This document shows, in pieces, positions 36,807-47,628 of a stretch of 64,000 nt of DNA (position 1 is its first letter; each line of letters starts with the position of its first letter). A program made the translations under genes and the position numbers. The notes under the pieces were generated by a model. It did not search any database, had not been told where the DNA came from, and saw nothing but the letters and a program-made list of their open reading frames with translations. Origin of the DNA: Alphaproteobacteria bacterium (GTDB taxonomy: Bacteria > Pseudomonadota > Alphaproteobacteria > Elsterales > Elsteraceae); contig RDXE01000025.1 of NCBI GenBank assembly GCA_004292755.1, positions 303,209-367,208 on the forward strand, given 5' to 3'.

Positions 36807-38268
36807 TCTCTTGGCCAGTGACCTCTTGGCCAATCTGCCGGGCGTGCACCTGCCCGCAGCACTGCCACCGATCACCGAGGTGGTGGCCGACAGCCGGGCC
36901 GCCACACCGGGGTGTCTGTTCGTTGCCGTGAGCGGCGTCAAGCTGGACGGTGCGCAATTCATCGCCGATGCCGTGGCACGCGGCGCCGTCGCGGTTCTAG
37001 CCGCGCGCGGTACCCGTGCAGCCGGTGCACTGCCGGTCCCGGTGATTGAAGCCGATGATCCGCGCCTTGCCTTGGCCCATCTGGCCGCCCGACGCTACCC
37101 GCGCCAGCCCGGCGCCATCGCGGCTGTCACTGGCACCAACGGCAAGACCTCGACAGCATGGTTCACCCGCCTGATGTGGCAGGCGATGGGTCACCGCGCC
37201 GCCTCGCTCGGTACCATTGGCTTTGTCCGGCCTGACCGACCGATTGAAGACACGCTCACCACGCCCGATCCATTGACGCTGCACCGCATGCTGGATGACG
37301 CAGCCGCAGACGGCATTGACCATCTGGCGATGGAAGCCTCCAGCCATGGGTTGGATCAGCGGCGTCTGGATGGGGTGCGTCTGGCGTCAGCCGCGTTCAC
37401 CAACTTGACCCATGAGCATTTGGATTATCACGGCACCATGGCCGACTACTTCGCGGCCAAGGCGCGGCTGTTTGAGGTTTTGCTGCCCGCCGGTGCCGCA
37501 GCCGTGCTGAACCGCGACATCGCCCAGTTCGATGACTTGGCTGCGATTGCCAAGCGCCGCGGCCACCGGGTGATCACCTTCGGGCGCTGCCAGGCTGACC
37601 TGTCGCTGAACGAGCGGCGCCCCACACCTACCGGCCAGGACCTCAGCCTGACGGTGTTTGGCACGCGTGTGGACTTGCACCTGCCACTGATCGGCGGCTT
37701 CCAGGTTGAGAACGCGCTGGCCGCCCTGGGCCTTGTGATCGGTGCCGGGGCAGAGCCAGCGCGCGCCACCCAAACCTTGCGGACCCTTGGCGTGGTGCCG
37801 GGGCGGATGGAACTGGTTGCCCGCAGTGCCAGCGGTGCACCGATCTTTGTTGACTACGCCCACAAGCCCGACGCGCTGGAGACCGTCTTGACGGCTGCCC
37901 GGCCCCACTGTGCGGGCAAGCTGGTGGTGGTGGTTGGCTGCGGTGGCGACCGCGACCGCGCCAAGCGCCCGATGATGGGGTCGATCGCCTGTCGGCTCTC
38001 CGATCGGGCGATCATCACCGACGATAATCCGCGCAGCGAAGACCCAGCCCTGATCCGCAAGGCGATGCTGGCCGGCTGCGACACCTGTATCGCGGAGGAG
38101 ATTGGCGACCGCCGCCAAGCCATCCACACCGCCGTAGCCAGTCTGGGCGCGCGCGATCTGTTGATCATTGCCGGCAAGGGCCATGAGCGCGGCCAGATCA
38201 TTGGCACCACCGTGCTGCCCTTCGATGACGCCGCTGTTGCGCGCGAGGCAGCGGGGGGTGGGGCATGA
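36790..38268 (+). CDS. murE: UDP-MurNAc-tripeptide synthetase MurE
   Basis: 492 residues, GTG start preceded by GGGAGGG within the ftsI end. ATP-binding TGTNGKT (114-120), SSHGLDQRRLDG, TNLTHEHLDYHG (with the carbamylated-Lys region) and DDNPRSEDP; the DNPR motif predicts meso-diaminopimelate as third amino acid. Cytoplasmic step of peptidoglycan precursor synthesis. Confidence 0.95.
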   Translation: MSRNADLLASDLLANLPGVHLPAALPPITEVVADSRAATPGCLFVAVSGVKLDGAQFIADAVARGAVAVLAARGTRAAGALPVPVIEADDPRLALAHLAARRYPRQPGAIAAVTGTNGKTSTAWFTRLMWQAMGHRAASLGTIGFVRPDRPIEDTLTTPDPLTLHRMLDDAAADGIDHLAMEASSHGLDQRRLDGVRLASAAFTNLTHEHLDYHGTMADYFAAKARLFEVLLPAGAAAVLNRDIAQFDDLAAIAKRRGHRVITFGRCQADLSLNERRPTPTGQDLSLTVFGTRVDLHLPLIGGFQVENALAALGLVIGAGAEPARATQTLRTLGVVPGRMELVARSASGAPIFVDYAHKPDALETVLTAARPHCAGKLVVVVGCGGDRDRAKRPMMGSIACRLSDRAIITDDNPRSEDPALIRKAMLAGCDTCIAEEIGDRRQAIHTAVASLGARDLLIIAGKGHERGQIIGTTVLPFDDAAVAREAAGGGA

Positions 38269-39650
38269 CCGCGCTGTGGACCTCTGCTGCCCTCGCCGAG
38301 GCGCTGGGCATCCCCTGCCCAGGGGCGTGGTCGGCAACCGGCCTCTCGATTGATAGCCGAACCGTGCAACCGGGCGATCTGTTCGTCGCCTTGCCGGGGG
38401 AGCGGACCGATGGGCACGCCCATGTCGCAGCCGCCCTTGCTGCCGGGGCGGTCGGTGCGCTGGTGTCACAGCTGGTCGCGGACGCCCCAGTCGAACGTCA
38501 GTTGATGGTGGCGGACACACTGGCGGGCTTGCAGGACATCGCCGCAGCCGCGCGCCATCGCTCATCGGCACGCACCGTCGCGGTCACGGGCTCTGTCGGC
38601 AAGACCAGCACGAAGGAAATGCTGCTGCACACGCTGGGGGCGCAGGGCGCCACCCATGCCAGCCTGGGCAATCTGAACAACCACATTGGGGCGCCACTCT
38701 CCCTCGCGCGGTTGCCAGTCGACGCCACCTTCGCAGTGTTTGAACTGGGCATGAACCACCCGGGCGAGATCAGCCCACTGTCGCGTCTGGTTCAGCCAGA
38801 GGCGGCGATCATCACCTGGGTGGCTGCCGCGCACCTGGAGTTCTTCGCCGACGAGGGCGGCATTGCCGACGAGAAGGCAACCATCCTCGACGGCTTGCGG
38901 ACCGGCGGTGTCGCCGTGCTGCCGCGCGACTGCCTGCACTTCGAGCGGTTGGCGCAGCATGCCGACGCGCGCGCCGTCGCTCGCATCGCCAGTTTTGGTG
39001 CCGATGCCAGCGCCGATGTGCGGCTGATGGATGTTGTGGCCGATGCCGATGGCTCCACCGTCGCAGTGGATTTCTATGGCGAGACGCTGCGCTACCGCAT
39101 TGGCGTGCCGGGACGTCCCTGGGTGTCCAACAGTCTGGCGGTGCTGGCGGCCGTGGATGCGTTGGGCGGCGATGCGGGTGCCGCTGCGGCACAGCTGGAA
39201 ACCATGACCCCGCCCAAGGGTCGGGGCGTGCGCCAGGTGATCCCATGGGGCAACGGTCACGTGATGCTGGTGGATGAGAGCTACAACGCATCGCCCGCGG
39301 CGGTGCGCGCGGCGATTGCCACCCTTGCCCTTGCCCCGGCGCAGCGCCGCATCGTGGTGCTGGGTGACATGAAGGAATTGGGGCCGACGGCACCCGCCCT
39401 GCACGCTGGTCTTGCCCATGACCTCGGCGAGGCAGGCATTGACCATGCCTTCTTGTGCGGGCCGCTGATGGCCGAGTTGGCCACAGCCGCGCGGTCTGTT
39501 TGTGCGACAACGCACGAGGCCGACACGGCGGCTTTGATCCCCGTTGTTGTTGAGGCGCTGCGTCCCGGCGATGCGGTGCTGGTCAAGGGCAGCCTGTCGA
39601 TGGGCATGGCACGCGTGGTTCAAGCGATTGCGACCGGGAGGATTGGCTGA
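38265..39650 (+). CDS. murF: UDP-MurNAc-tripeptide:D-Ala-D-Ala ligase MurF
   Basis: 461 residues. ATP-binding [13 protein letters not shown] (about 106-118), [20 protein letters not shown] and [15 protein letters not shown] (C-terminal domain) are diagnostic. Adds D-Ala-D-Ala to complete the pentapeptide. ATGA overlap with murE; its TGA shares a base with the mraY ATG. Confidence 0.95.
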   Translation: MTALWTSAALAEALGIPCPGAWSATGLSIDSRTVQPGDLFVALPGERTDGHAHVAAALAAGAVGALVSQLVADAPVERQLMVADTLAGLQDIAAAARHRSSARTVAVTGSVGKTSTKEMLLHTLGAQGATHASLGNLNNHIGAPLSLARLPVDATFAVFELGMNHPGEISPLSRLVQPEAAIITWVAAAHLEFFADEGGIADEKATILDGLRTGGVAVLPRDCLHFERLAQHADARAVARIASFGADASADVRLMDVVADADGSTVAVDFYGETLRYRIGVPGRPWVSNSLAVLAAVDALGGDAGAAAAQLETMTPPKGRGVRQVIPWGNGHVMLVDESYNASPAAVRAAIATLALAPAQRRIVVLGDMKELGPTAPALHAGLAHDLGEAGIDHAFLCGPLMAELATAARSVCATTHEADTAALIPVVVEALRPGDAVLVKGSLSMGMARVVQAIATGRIG

Positions 39651-40738
39651 TGCTGTTCAACCTTCTGGTGCCGCTGGCGGATGACTTCCAGCCCTTCAAC
39701 CTGTTCCGCTACCTCACCTTCCGCACCGGCGGCGCGGTGGCGACGGCGTTGTTTGTCTCCTTCCTGATCGGGCCAACGCTGATCGCTTGGCTGCGCGTGA
39801 AGCAGAAGGGCGGCCAGCCCATCCGCAGCGACGGGCCGGAAAGCCACTTGCTGACCAAGAAGGGCACGCCGACCATGGGCGGGCTCCTGATCCTGATCGC
39901 CGCCTCGATCACCACGCTGCTGTGGGCAGACATTACGTCTGGCTATGTCTGGTGCGTGTTGATGGTGACGATTGGGTTTGGCTTGATTGGCTTTGCCGAC
40001 GACTTCCTGAAAGTCTCCAAAAAGAACCCCAAGGGCTTGCCGGGCAAGTACAAGCTGACGGGTCAGGTCGCGATCAGCTTGGTGGCCGCCCTGTGGATTG
40101 GATCGCTGACCCGCGAGCCGCTGGCCAGTTCCTTGGCCGTGCCGTTCTTGAAGGATGTGCTGCTGCCCCTGGGCATACTGTTCATCCCGTTTGCCATGCT
40201 GGTGATGGTGGGGGCGTCCAACGCGGTCAACCTGACCGACGGCTTGGATGGTCTGGCGATTGTGCCGGTGATGATTGCTGCCGGTTGCTTTGCCTTGATC
40301 GCCTATCTGGCGGGCAATGCCGTGTTCTCCAACTACCTGCAAATCCATCATGTGCCCGGCTCGGGGGAGATTGCCGTGTTTTGCGGCGCGCTGGCTGGCG
40401 CCGGGCTTGGATTCCTGTGGTACAACGCCCCACCCGCCCGCGTGTTCATGGGCGATACTGGCTCGCTCTCCCTTGGTGGGGCGCTTGGCACCATTGCCGT
40501 GATCACCAAGCATGAATTGGTGCTGGTGATCATTGGCGGGCTGTTCGTGCTGGAAACAGTCTCGGTGATTGTTCAAGTTGTCAGCTTCAAGCTGACAGGC
40601 AAGCGCGTGTTCGCGATGGCACCGCTGCACCACCACTTCGAGAAGAAGGGCTGGGCAGAGCCGACCATCGTGATCCGGTTCTGGATCATCGCCGCAGTGC
40701 TGGCGTTGATCGGCCTATCCACCTTGAAACTCCGGTGA
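39650..40738 (+). CDS. mraY: phospho-MurNAc-pentapeptide translocase MraY
   Basis: 362 residues, about ten TM helices. Motifs: [45 protein letters not shown] (Mg2+/active-site Asp residues) and [12 protein letters not shown]. Transfers phospho-MurNAc-pentapeptide to undecaprenyl phosphate, giving lipid I. Overlaps murF by one base (TGATG). Confidence 0.96.
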   Translation: MLFNLLVPLADDFQPFNLFRYLTFRTGGAVATALFVSFLIGPTLIAWLRVKQKGGQPIRSDGPESHLLTKKGTPTMGGLLILIAASITTLLWADITSGYVWCVLMVTIGFGLIGFADDFLKVSKKNPKGLPGKYKLTGQVAISLVAALWIGSLTREPLASSLAVPFLKDVLLPLGILFIPFAMLVMVGASNAVNLTDGLDGLAIVPVMIAAGCFALIAYLAGNAVFSNYLQIHHVPGSGEIAVFCGALAGAGLGFLWYNAPPARVFMGDTGSLSLGGALGTIAVITKHELVLVIIGGLFVLETVSVIVQVVSFKLTGKRVFAMAPLHHHFEKKGWAEPTIVIRFWIIAAVLALIGLSTLKLR

Positions 40739-40745
40739 GGGCTGC

Positions 40746-42089
40746 ATGATCCCGCTGCCCTTCCTGGCTGGAAAGACCGTGGCTGTGCTTGGCCTTGGCC
40801 GCACGGGACGCGCCAGTGTGGCGGCGTTGACGGCTGCTGGCGCCACTGTCTTGGCGTGGGACGATCAACCGGCCCAACGCGGCGACGTGCCGGTGGTCGA
40901 TCTGCTCACTGTCGACTTCTCAACTGTTGATCTGTTGCTGCAAAGCCCTGGCATCCCGCACACCCACCCTGCCCCCCACCCGGTGACCGCACGGGCACGC
41001 GCTCATGGTGTGCCCGTGATTGGCGACACGGAGTTGCTGTTCCGGGCGCAAGCGGGCGCGCAGTTCATCGGCATCACCGGCACCAATGGCAAATCGACCA
41101 CCACCAGCCTGATTGCGCACTTGTTTGAGGCGGCGACCCTGCCGGTGGCCGTTGGCGGCAATCTTGGCCCCGCGGTGTTGGGCCTGCCGGTGACGGAGCG
41201 CTACGTCCTGGAGATGTCCTCATACCAGCTGGAGCTGACGCCCAGCCAGCGCTTCGACATCGCCATCCTGCTGAACATCAGCCCCGATCATCTGGCCCGC
41301 CATGGCGGGATGGAGGGCTATGTCGCCGCCAAACGCCAGATTTTCTCCAATTGGGACCAGTCCTGCACAGCGGTAATTGGGATTGACGATCCGCAGACCA
41401 CCCGCATCGCGGGCACGCTCGCCTTTGGGTCGGGTCGCGTGGTCACCATCTCTGGCAGCCGGGCGGCCGATGTGTGGGTCGATGGCACAATGTTGATCGA
41501 CGCGTTGGACGATCACCCCGTCCCCGTGCTTGACCTCAGCGGCATCGCCACCCTGCCCGGTCGCCACAACGCTCAGAATGCAGCCGCCGCCTACGCCGCC
41601 CTGCGGATCGCTAGCGTGGATCGCCAAACCATTCTGGATGGCTTGGTGCGCTTCCCCGGCCTAGCACACCGGCAGCAGCTGGTGGCGACAGTCGACGGGG
41701 TGCGCTTCATCAACGATAGCAAGGCAACCAATGCCGACGCCGCAGCCGTCGCCCTGGTGTGCTATGAGCGCATCCATTGGATTGCTGGCGGACAAGCGAA
41801 GGAAGGCGGGATTGAAAGCCTGCGACCGCTGTTTGATCGCATCGCAGGCGCTTATCTGATCGGTGAGGCAGCCGCCCAGTTTGCCGAGACCCTAGGTGCG
41901 GTTCCACACGAGGTGTGCGGAACCCTGGCAGTTGCGACTGCCCGCGCGTTCGCGGCTGCCCGCCGCGATGGCGGTGTGGTGCTGCTGTCACCGGCTGCTG
42001 CCTCCTGGGATCAATTCCGCAGCTTTGAACATCGCGGCGACAGCTTCACTGCCCTGGTCGCTGATCTGGCAGCAGGAGAGGCGGCATGA
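40746..42089 (+). CDS. murD: UDP-MurNAc-L-Ala:D-Glu ligase MurD
   Basis: 447 residues. N-terminal Rossmann-like UMAF-binding region (VAVLGLGRTGRASVAAL), ATP loop GITGTNGKSTTTSL (about 105-118), ISPDHLARHG, and the C-terminal FINDSKATNADAAAVAL signature. Adds D-glutamate. Starts 7 nt after mraY; overlaps ftsW (ATGA). Confidence 0.95.
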   Translation: MIPLPFLAGKTVAVLGLGRTGRASVAALTAAGATVLAWDDQPAQRGDVPVVDLLTVDFSTVDLLLQSPGIPHTHPAPHPVTARARAHGVPVIGDTELLFRAQAGAQFIGITGTNGKSTTTSLIAHLFEAATLPVAVGGNLGPAVLGLPVTERYVLEMSSYQLELTPSQRFDIAILLNISPDHLARHGGMEGYVAAKRQIFSNWDQSCTAVIGIDDPQTTRIAGTLAFGSGRVVTISGSRAADVWVDGTMLIDALDDHPVPVLDLSGIATLPGRHNAQNAAAAYAALRIASVDRQTILDGLVRFPGLAHRQQLVATVDGVRFINDSKATNADAAAVALVCYERIHWIAGGQAKEGGIESLRPLFDRIAGAYLIGEAAAQFAETLGAVPHEVCGTLAVATARAFAAARRDGGVVLLSPAAASWDQFRSFEHRGDSFTALVADLAAGEAA

Positions 42090-43210
42090 CCACCACCTTC
42101 TCCCGCACCGATACCAGTGTCGTTGGTCGGTGGTGGTGGACCATCGACCGCCTGTCGCTGGCAGCCCTGTGCACCATTATGTTCATCGGCTGTTTGCTGA
42201 TCCTCGCTGCGTCCCCCGCAGTCGCGACCCGCATTGGGCTGGATTATTTCTACTTCGTGAAGCGCCAGTTGGTGCTGGTGCCGCCAGCGCTGGCCATCAT
42301 GCTCGCCGTGTCGATGCTGGACATGGTGTCGGTCCGCCGCCTTGCCCTGGTGGGGTTCGTGGGCACGCTTGTCCTGCTGCTGCTGGTGCCGGTGATGGGG
42401 GCCGAGATCAAGGGCGCGCGGCGCTGGATCAACATTGCTGGCTTCTCCCTGCAACCATCCGAGTTCCTGAAACCAACCTTCGCCGTGGTGGCCGCTTGGT
42501 TGTTCGCCCGTGCTCGGGCGCGCGGCACTGTGCTGGCGTTCGTGCCGCCGATTGCGCTGTGGGGGCTGTGTGCCGCACTGCTGCTGGCGCAGCCCGACCT
42601 TGGGCAGACCGTTGTGTTGTCTGCGATCTGGTTCACCCAGTTCTTTTTGGCGGGCCTGCCCGTGATTTTGATGGTGATCGGCGCCGTTGCCGGTGCGGCT
42701 GGCCTGGTCATGGCGTACCACACCTTTCCGCACGTCACCTCGCGCATCAATCGCTTCCTAGACCCTGACTCCGGCGACACGTTCCAAGTCGATCGCTCGT
42801 TGGAGGCGTTCTACAAGGGTGGTCTGTTCGGTCAAGGTCCTGGTGAGGGGCGGGTCAAGCAAGTCATTCCCGACGTCCATGCAGACTTCATCTACGCCGT
42901 GGCCGGTGAAGAATTCGGCATGATCGCCTGCCTGATCATCCTGGCATTGTTCAGTTTGGTCGTGTTGCGCGGCTTCGCCAAGGCGATGCGTGAAACCAAT
43001 CTGTTCGTCATGCTGGCTGTGGCTGGCCTGTTCACCCAGTTTGGCCTGCAGGCTGCGATTCACATGGCCTCAACACTGCACTTGATGCCGACGAAGGGCA
43101 TGACGCTGCCATTCATTTCTTACGGCGGCTCCTCGCTGTTGGCGATTGGCATTGGCTGCGGCTTTGCCCTCGCCCTGACCCGCAAGCGCTATGGGAGGGT
43201 TGACCCGTGA
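42086..43210 (+). CDS. ftsW: septal peptidoglycan glycosyltransferase FtsW
   Basis: 374-residue SEDS-family protein, ten TM segments. GAEIKGARRWINIAGFSLQP with SEFLKP, LAQPDLGQTVV, and the C-terminal HLMPTKGMTLPFISYGGSS match FtsW/RodA; position next to murG and FtsI nearby favour FtsW. Polymerises glycan from lipid II together with FtsI. Overlaps murD and murG. Confidence 0.93.
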   Translation: MTTTFSRTDTSVVGRWWWTIDRLSLAALCTIMFIGCLLILAASPAVATRIGLDYFYFVKRQLVLVPPALAIMLAVSMLDMVSVRRLALVGFVGTLVLLLLVPVMGAEIKGARRWINIAGFSLQPSEFLKPTFAVVAAWLFARARARGTVLAFVPPIALWGLCAALLLAQPDLGQTVVLSAIWFTQFFLAGLPVILMVIGAVAGAAGLVMAYHTFPHVTSRINRFLDPDSGDTFQVDRSLEAFYKGGLFGQGPGEGRVKQVIPDVHADFIYAVAGEEFGMIACLIILALFSLVVLRGFAKAMRETNLFVMLAVAGLFTQFGLQAAIHMASTLHLMPTKGMTLPFISYGGSSLLAIGIGCGFALALTRKRYGRVDP

Positions 43211-44325
43211 TGCCAGCGGCACCGCACATTGTTCTGGCTGCCGGTGGCACCGGCGGACACTTGTTCCCCGCCGAGGCACTGGCGGCGGACTTGATCCAGC
43301 GCGGCTGCCGGGTCTCGGTGTTCACCGATACCCGTGGCCTCAGCATTGCCGAGCGCATCCCCCAAGCCACCGTCTGCCGCGTGTTGTCTGCGACCCCGTC
43401 CACCTCAGCGCTGTGGCGGCGCTTGCTGGCCTATGGACAGTTGGGAGCGGGCATGATGCAGGCGCAGTGGCTGCTGCTGCGCCATCGTCCAACGGCGGTG
43501 GTGGGGTTCGGCGGCTACCCGTCGGTGCCAACTCTGGCGGCTGCAGCGACGGCCCGGGTGCCGATCATCCTGCACGAACAGAACGCCGTTCTGGGTCGTG
43601 CCAATGCCTTGATGAGTTCACGGGCGCGCAGCATCGCCGTCAGCTTCCCCAACACCAGCGGGTTGCGGGTGGAAGATCGTGCGAAAGTGACGCTGACCGG
43701 CAATCCCGTGCGCCCCGCGATCCGCAAGCTGGCCGAGCAGCCCTACCCAGCGCCGGAGGCTGGTGGCGCGCTCCGCCTAGTGGTCACCGGTGGCAGCCAA
43801 GGGGCACGTGTGCTGGCGGAGGTGGTGCCAACGGCCCTCACCTCGCTGCCGACGGAGATGCGCCAGCGCCTGATCGTCACCCAGCAGGTTCGCCCGGAGA
43901 ACCTGGACGAAGTTGCCCGCGCCTATCGCGAGGCGGGGGTGACGGCCGATATTGCGCCCTTTTTCAACGACCTGCCTGATCGCCTGGGCCGCTGCCACCT
44001 CGCCATCGGGCGGGCGGGTGCATCGACCGTGATGGAATTCGCGGTGGCAGGCATCCCTGCGATCCTGGTGCCGCTGCCCACAGCCCTTGATGATCACCAG
44101 ACCATCAATGCCAGCCACGCGGTGGAGGCCGGTGGTGCCGTGCTGATGCCCCAGGCGAACCTGACGCCGCCCTATCTGGCCCGGCGCTTGTTCAGCCTGC
44201 TGCGCGATGCCGATCAACTGGCCGCGATGTCCGCCGCCCAGCGCAGTTGGACCCGGCGCGACGCAGCCTCGGCGTTGGCTGATCTGGTGCTCGCCGCTCC
44301 GTCTCTGCGAGAGGAGGCCGCCTGA
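43207..44325 (+). CDS. murG: lipid II synthase MurG (GlcNAc transferase)
   Basis: 372 residues. [16 protein letters not shown] (about 12-27) and [20 protein letters not shown] are the two glycosyltransferase GT28 signatures; [11 protein letters not shown] is also family-typical. Adds GlcNAc to lipid I at the inner leaflet. GTG 43207 overlaps the ftsW stop; ATG 43210 is an equally good start. Confidence 0.95.
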   Translation: MMPAAPHIVLAAGGTGGHLFPAEALAADLIQRGCRVSVFTDTRGLSIAERIPQATVCRVLSATPSTSALWRRLLAYGQLGAGMMQAQWLLLRHRPTAVVGFGGYPSVPTLAAAATARVPIILHEQNAVLGRANALMSSRARSIAVSFPNTSGLRVEDRAKVTLTGNPVRPAIRKLAEQPYPAPEAGGALRLVVTGGSQGARVLAEVVPTALTSLPTEMRQRLIVTQQVRPENLDEVARAYREAGVTADIAPFFNDLPDRLGRCHLAIGRAGASTVMEFAVAGIPAILVPLPTALDDHQTINASHAVEAGGAVLMPQANLTPPYLARRLFSLLRDADQLAAMSAAQRSWTRRDAASALADLVLAAPSLREEAA

Positions 44326-45791
44326 TGCGCGCGCTACCGCTTTCCATCGGCACCATCCATTTCGTCGGCATCGGCGGTATTGGCATGTCGGGCATTGCCG
44401 AGATTCTGCACAATCTCGGCTACTCGGTGCAGGGCTCGGACATGGGCGAAGGGGCCAATGTTCAGCGCCTGCGCGCCCTTGGCATCCAAGTGGAAATCGG
44501 CCACCGGGCCGAGGCGTTGGCCGATGCCCAGGTGGTGGTCACCTCCTCCGCCGTCAAAGCCGACAATCCGGAAGTCGTCGCTGCCCGCCAACGGTTGGTG
44601 CCAGTAGTGCGCCGGGCCGAGATGCTGGGCGAGTTGATGCGCCTGAAGTGGTCCGTCGCCATCGGCGGCACCCACGGCAAGACCACCACCACCACCATGG
44701 TCGCCGCCATGCTGGAGGCAGGAGAACTGGACCCGACTGTCATCAATGGCGGCATCATCAACGCCTACGGCACCAATGCCCGCCTGGGCGCGGGCGACTG
44801 GATGGTGGTGGAGGCGGATGAGAGCGACGGCACTTTTGTAAAGCTGCCAGCCACCATCTGTGTCGTCACCAACATCGATCCTGAGCATCTGGACCACTAT
44901 CGCACTTTTGATCGCGTGCAAGAGGCGTACATCACCTTCGTCCAGAACATTCCGTTCTACGGCTTTGCCTGCCTGTGCATCGACCACCCCGTGGTACAGG
45001 CAATGATCCCGGCAGTGTCGGATCGCCGGATTGTCACCTACGGCATGAATGCCCAGGCCGATGTGCGCGCCGTCAACGTCCAGATCACCCCAACGGGCGC
45101 CACCTATGACGTGGTGATTGCAGATCGGCTGTCGAACCAAACCCGCACACTGACCGCGCTGACCCTGCCGATGCTGGGGCATCACAACGTCCAGAACAGT
45201 CTGGCCGCGATTGCCGTCGCCCACGAGATGGGCTTTGACGACATGACCATTCGCAAGGCGCTGGCTGGGTTCCGTGGCGTGAAGCGCCGGTTCACCCGGA
45301 CCGGCGAAGTGCGCGGCGTCACGGTGATCGATGACTATGGTCACCACCCGGTGGAGATTGCCGCTGTGCTGCGCGCCGCACGCCAGGGCGCCCGCGGGCA
45401 GGTGATCGCTGTGGTGCAGCCGCACCGCTACAGCCGCCTGGCCAGCCTGTTTGAGGATTTCTGCACCTGCTTCAACGACGCCGACGCCGTGATCGTCGCC
45501 GACGTCTATGCCGCGGGGGAGGCCCCGATGGAGGGGGTCAGTCGGGATGCCCTAGTCGACGGCCTGCGCCTGCGCGGCCATCGCAACGTCATTCCCCTGC
45601 AGTCAGCCGATCTCTTGGCGCGGCTGGTGCGCGACATCGCGCGGCCCGGCGACATGGTGGTGTGCTTGGGCGCTGGCTCCATCACCACCTGGGCGAACGC
45701 CCTGCCGCAGCAACTGGCTCAGCTTTACGGCGAGGTTTCACCCAACGCGGACCTGTCTGGCGGCGTTGGCGGTTTTGGAGGGGGAGCATGA
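44325..45791 (+). CDS. murC: UDP-MurNAc:L-Ala ligase MurC
   Basis: 488 residues. [17 protein letters not shown] (about 12-28), ATP loop [12 protein letters not shown] (about 118-129), [10 protein letters not shown] and [12 protein letters not shown] are diagnostic. First amino-acid ligase of the pathway. The ATG shares a base with the murG stop (TGATG); overlaps murB by ATGA. Confidence 0.96.
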   Translation: MRALPLSIGTIHFVGIGGIGMSGIAEILHNLGYSVQGSDMGEGANVQRLRALGIQVEIGHRAEALADAQVVVTSSAVKADNPEVVAARQRLVPVVRRAEMLGELMRLKWSVAIGGTHGKTTTTTMVAAMLEAGELDPTVINGGIINAYGTNARLGAGDWMVVEADESDGTFVKLPATICVVTNIDPEHLDHYRTFDRVQEAYITFVQNIPFYGFACLCIDHPVVQAMIPAVSDRRIVTYGMNAQADVRAVNVQITPTGATYDVVIADRLSNQTRTLTALTLPMLGHHNVQNSLAAIAVAHEMGFDDMTIRKALAGFRGVKRRFTRTGEVRGVTVIDDYGHHPVEIAAVLRAARQGARGQVIAVVQPHRYSRLASLFEDFCTCFNDADAVIVADVYAAGEAPMEGVSRDALVDGLRLRGHRNVIPLQSADLLARLVRDIARPGDMVVCLGAGSITTWANALPQQLAQLYGEVSPNADLSGGVGGFGGGA

Positions 45792-46702
45792 TGCAACGGG
45801 CCGAAGCCGGCGGCGTGCTGGCTGGATCTCTGCCACCAGTGCGCGGGCGCATCACGACCCAGGCACCCTTGGCCCAAACCACTTGGTTTGGTGTCGGTGG
45901 CCCGGCGGAGGTGCTGTTCCGCCCAGCCGACGTGGCCGATCTTGGCCAGTTTCTCTCCCGCCTGGACCCCGCCATTCCCGTCACCGTGATTGGCGTTGCC
46001 TCCAACCTGTTGATCCGCGATGGCGGGGTTCGCGGCGTGGTGATCCGTCTTGGCCGCGGCTTTGCCGAGATCACCACCCACGACGCCCGGATCGCCTGCG
46101 GCTCGGCTGCCCTCGACGTCAATGTCGCAGCGGTCGCCGCCGATTATGGCATCGCAGGGATGGAGTTTCTCTCGGGCGTGCCCGGCACCATCGGCGGTGC
46201 CGTGCGGATGAACGCGGGCGCCTATGATGGCGACATCGCCCAGATCCTGCGCAGCGTCACCGTGATGGACCGGCGCGGTCAGCTGCATGCGCTGACCGAT
46301 GTGGAGTTCGGCTATCGCCACTCCAACCTGCCGCCAGACGTGATTGTGATCAGTGCAGCCCTGGAGGGGCGGCGCGACGATACTACCCGCATCCGCGCAC
46401 GCATCGCTGAGATCAAGGCGCGGCGGGAGGCAACCCAGCCGATCCGGACCAAGACCGGCGGCTCCACCTTCAAGAATCCTCCCGGCGCCAAGGCGTGGGA
46501 ACTGATTGATCGCGCTGGCTGCCGCGGCCTGTCCCGCGGAGGGGCGCAGGTGTCGATGCTGCACTGCAATTTCCTGGTCAACACCGGCGGTGCCACAGCG
46601 GCCGACCTGGAGGACCTGGGGGAAGAGGTGCGCCGCCGCGTTCAAGCTGACAGCGGCGTGCTGCTGGAATGGGAAATCGCCCGAGTGGGAGAGCGCGCAT
46701 GA
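45788..46702 (+). CDS. murB: UDP-N-acetylenolpyruvoylglucosamine reductase MurB
   Basis: 304 residues from ATG 45788 (ATG 45791 also possible). FAD-binding [34 protein letters not shown] and the active-site Ser block [10 protein letters not shown], then [12 protein letters not shown]. Reduces enolpyruvyl-UDP-GlcNAc to UDP-MurNAc with NADPH. A longer upstream in-frame reading would run inside murC and is not needed. Confidence 0.95.
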   Translation: MMQRAEAGGVLAGSLPPVRGRITTQAPLAQTTWFGVGGPAEVLFRPADVADLGQFLSRLDPAIPVTVIGVASNLLIRDGGVRGVVIRLGRGFAEITTHDARIACGSAALDVNVAAVAADYGIAGMEFLSGVPGTIGGAVRMNAGAYDGDIAQILRSVTVMDRRGQLHALTDVEFGYRHSNLPPDVIVISAALEGRRDDTTRIRARIAEIKARREATQPIRTKTGGSTFKNPPGAKAWELIDRAGCRGLSRGGAQVSMLHCNFLVNTGGATAADLEDLGEEVRRRVQADSGVLLEWEIARVGERA

Positions 46703-47628
46703 GCAAGCATGTCTCCATTCTGTTGGGTGGCACCTCTTCGGAGCGCGCGGTGTCGCTGTCCAGCGGCCTGGGTGTTGCCAATGCCTTGGTGGAGGCGGGC
46801 TATCGCGTCTCGGTGATTGATCATCATGGCGGACTGCGCGACTTGATCGACGCGTTGGAGCCGCGCCCCGATGCCGTGTTCAACGCGCTGCACGGTCGCG
46901 GTGGGGAGGATGGTCGCATCCAGGCCGTGCTGGATCATCTGGAGATCCCCTACACCCACTCTGGTGTTGCGGCCTCGGCGCTGGCGATGAACAAGGCGCG
47001 CTCAAAGCAATTGTTTGCTGGTCTCGGCCTGCATTGCCCGGAGGGCTTGCTGATCGACATCCGTCAGCTGGCCTTGGGCGACCCGCTGCCACGCCCCTAC
47101 ATCGTGAAGCCGAATGCCGAGGGCAGCTCCGTCGGCGTGACCATCCTGCGCGCCGAAGACAACGCCCGCTTTGATGTCAGCGGCTGGAGCTATGGGCCAG
47201 AGGCGCTGGTCGAGCGCTACATCCCTGGCCGTGAGATCACAGTTGCGGTGATGGGTCAGGGCAGCGATGCCCGTGCCCTTGGGGTGACGGAAATCCGCCC
47301 GAATGGCCGCTTCTATGACTATACCGCCAAGTACACCGACGATCAGGCAATCCACTTGGTTCCCGCCCCGATCCACGCTGATGTGGCAGAGCAAGCCTGC
47401 GCCTGGGCGGTTGCCGCCCATCGGGGACTTGGGTGCCGGGGCGTCAGCCGGGCGGATTTCCGCTATGACGACACCGATGGCGAGCCTGGTCAGCTGTACC
47501 TCCTGGAGGTCAACACCCAGCCCGGCATGACGCCTTTGTCCCTGGTGCCCGAACAAGCGGCGGCGGCCGGTATGCCGTTCCCCGCCCTCGTCTCCTGGAT
47601 GGTGGAGGCGGCGCAATGGGGCGACTGA
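46699..47628 (+). CDS. ddl: D-alanine--D-alanine ligase
   Basis: 309 residues from ATG 46699 (ATGA overlap with murB). ATP-grasp fold: VSILLGGTSSERAVSLSSG start, ALHGRGGEDGRIQAVLD, PYIVKPNAEGSSVGVT, and the C-terminal EVNTQPGMTPLSLVPEQA metal-binding Asn/Glu region. Supplies D-Ala-D-Ala for MurF. Its end overlaps ftsQ by 13 nt. Confidence 0.95.
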   Translation: MSKHVSILLGGTSSERAVSLSSGLGVANALVEAGYRVSVIDHHGGLRDLIDALEPRPDAVFNALHGRGGEDGRIQAVLDHLEIPYTHSGVAASALAMNKARSKQLFAGLGLHCPEGLLIDIRQLALGDPLPRPYIVKPNAEGSSVGVTILRAEDNARFDVSGWSYGPEALVERYIPGREITVAVMGQGSDARALGVTEIRPNGRFYDYTAKYTDDQAIHLVPAPIHADVAEQACAWAVAAHRGLGCRGVSRADFRYDDTDGEPGQLYLLEVNTQPGMTPLSLVPEQAAAAGMPFPALVSWMVEAAQWGD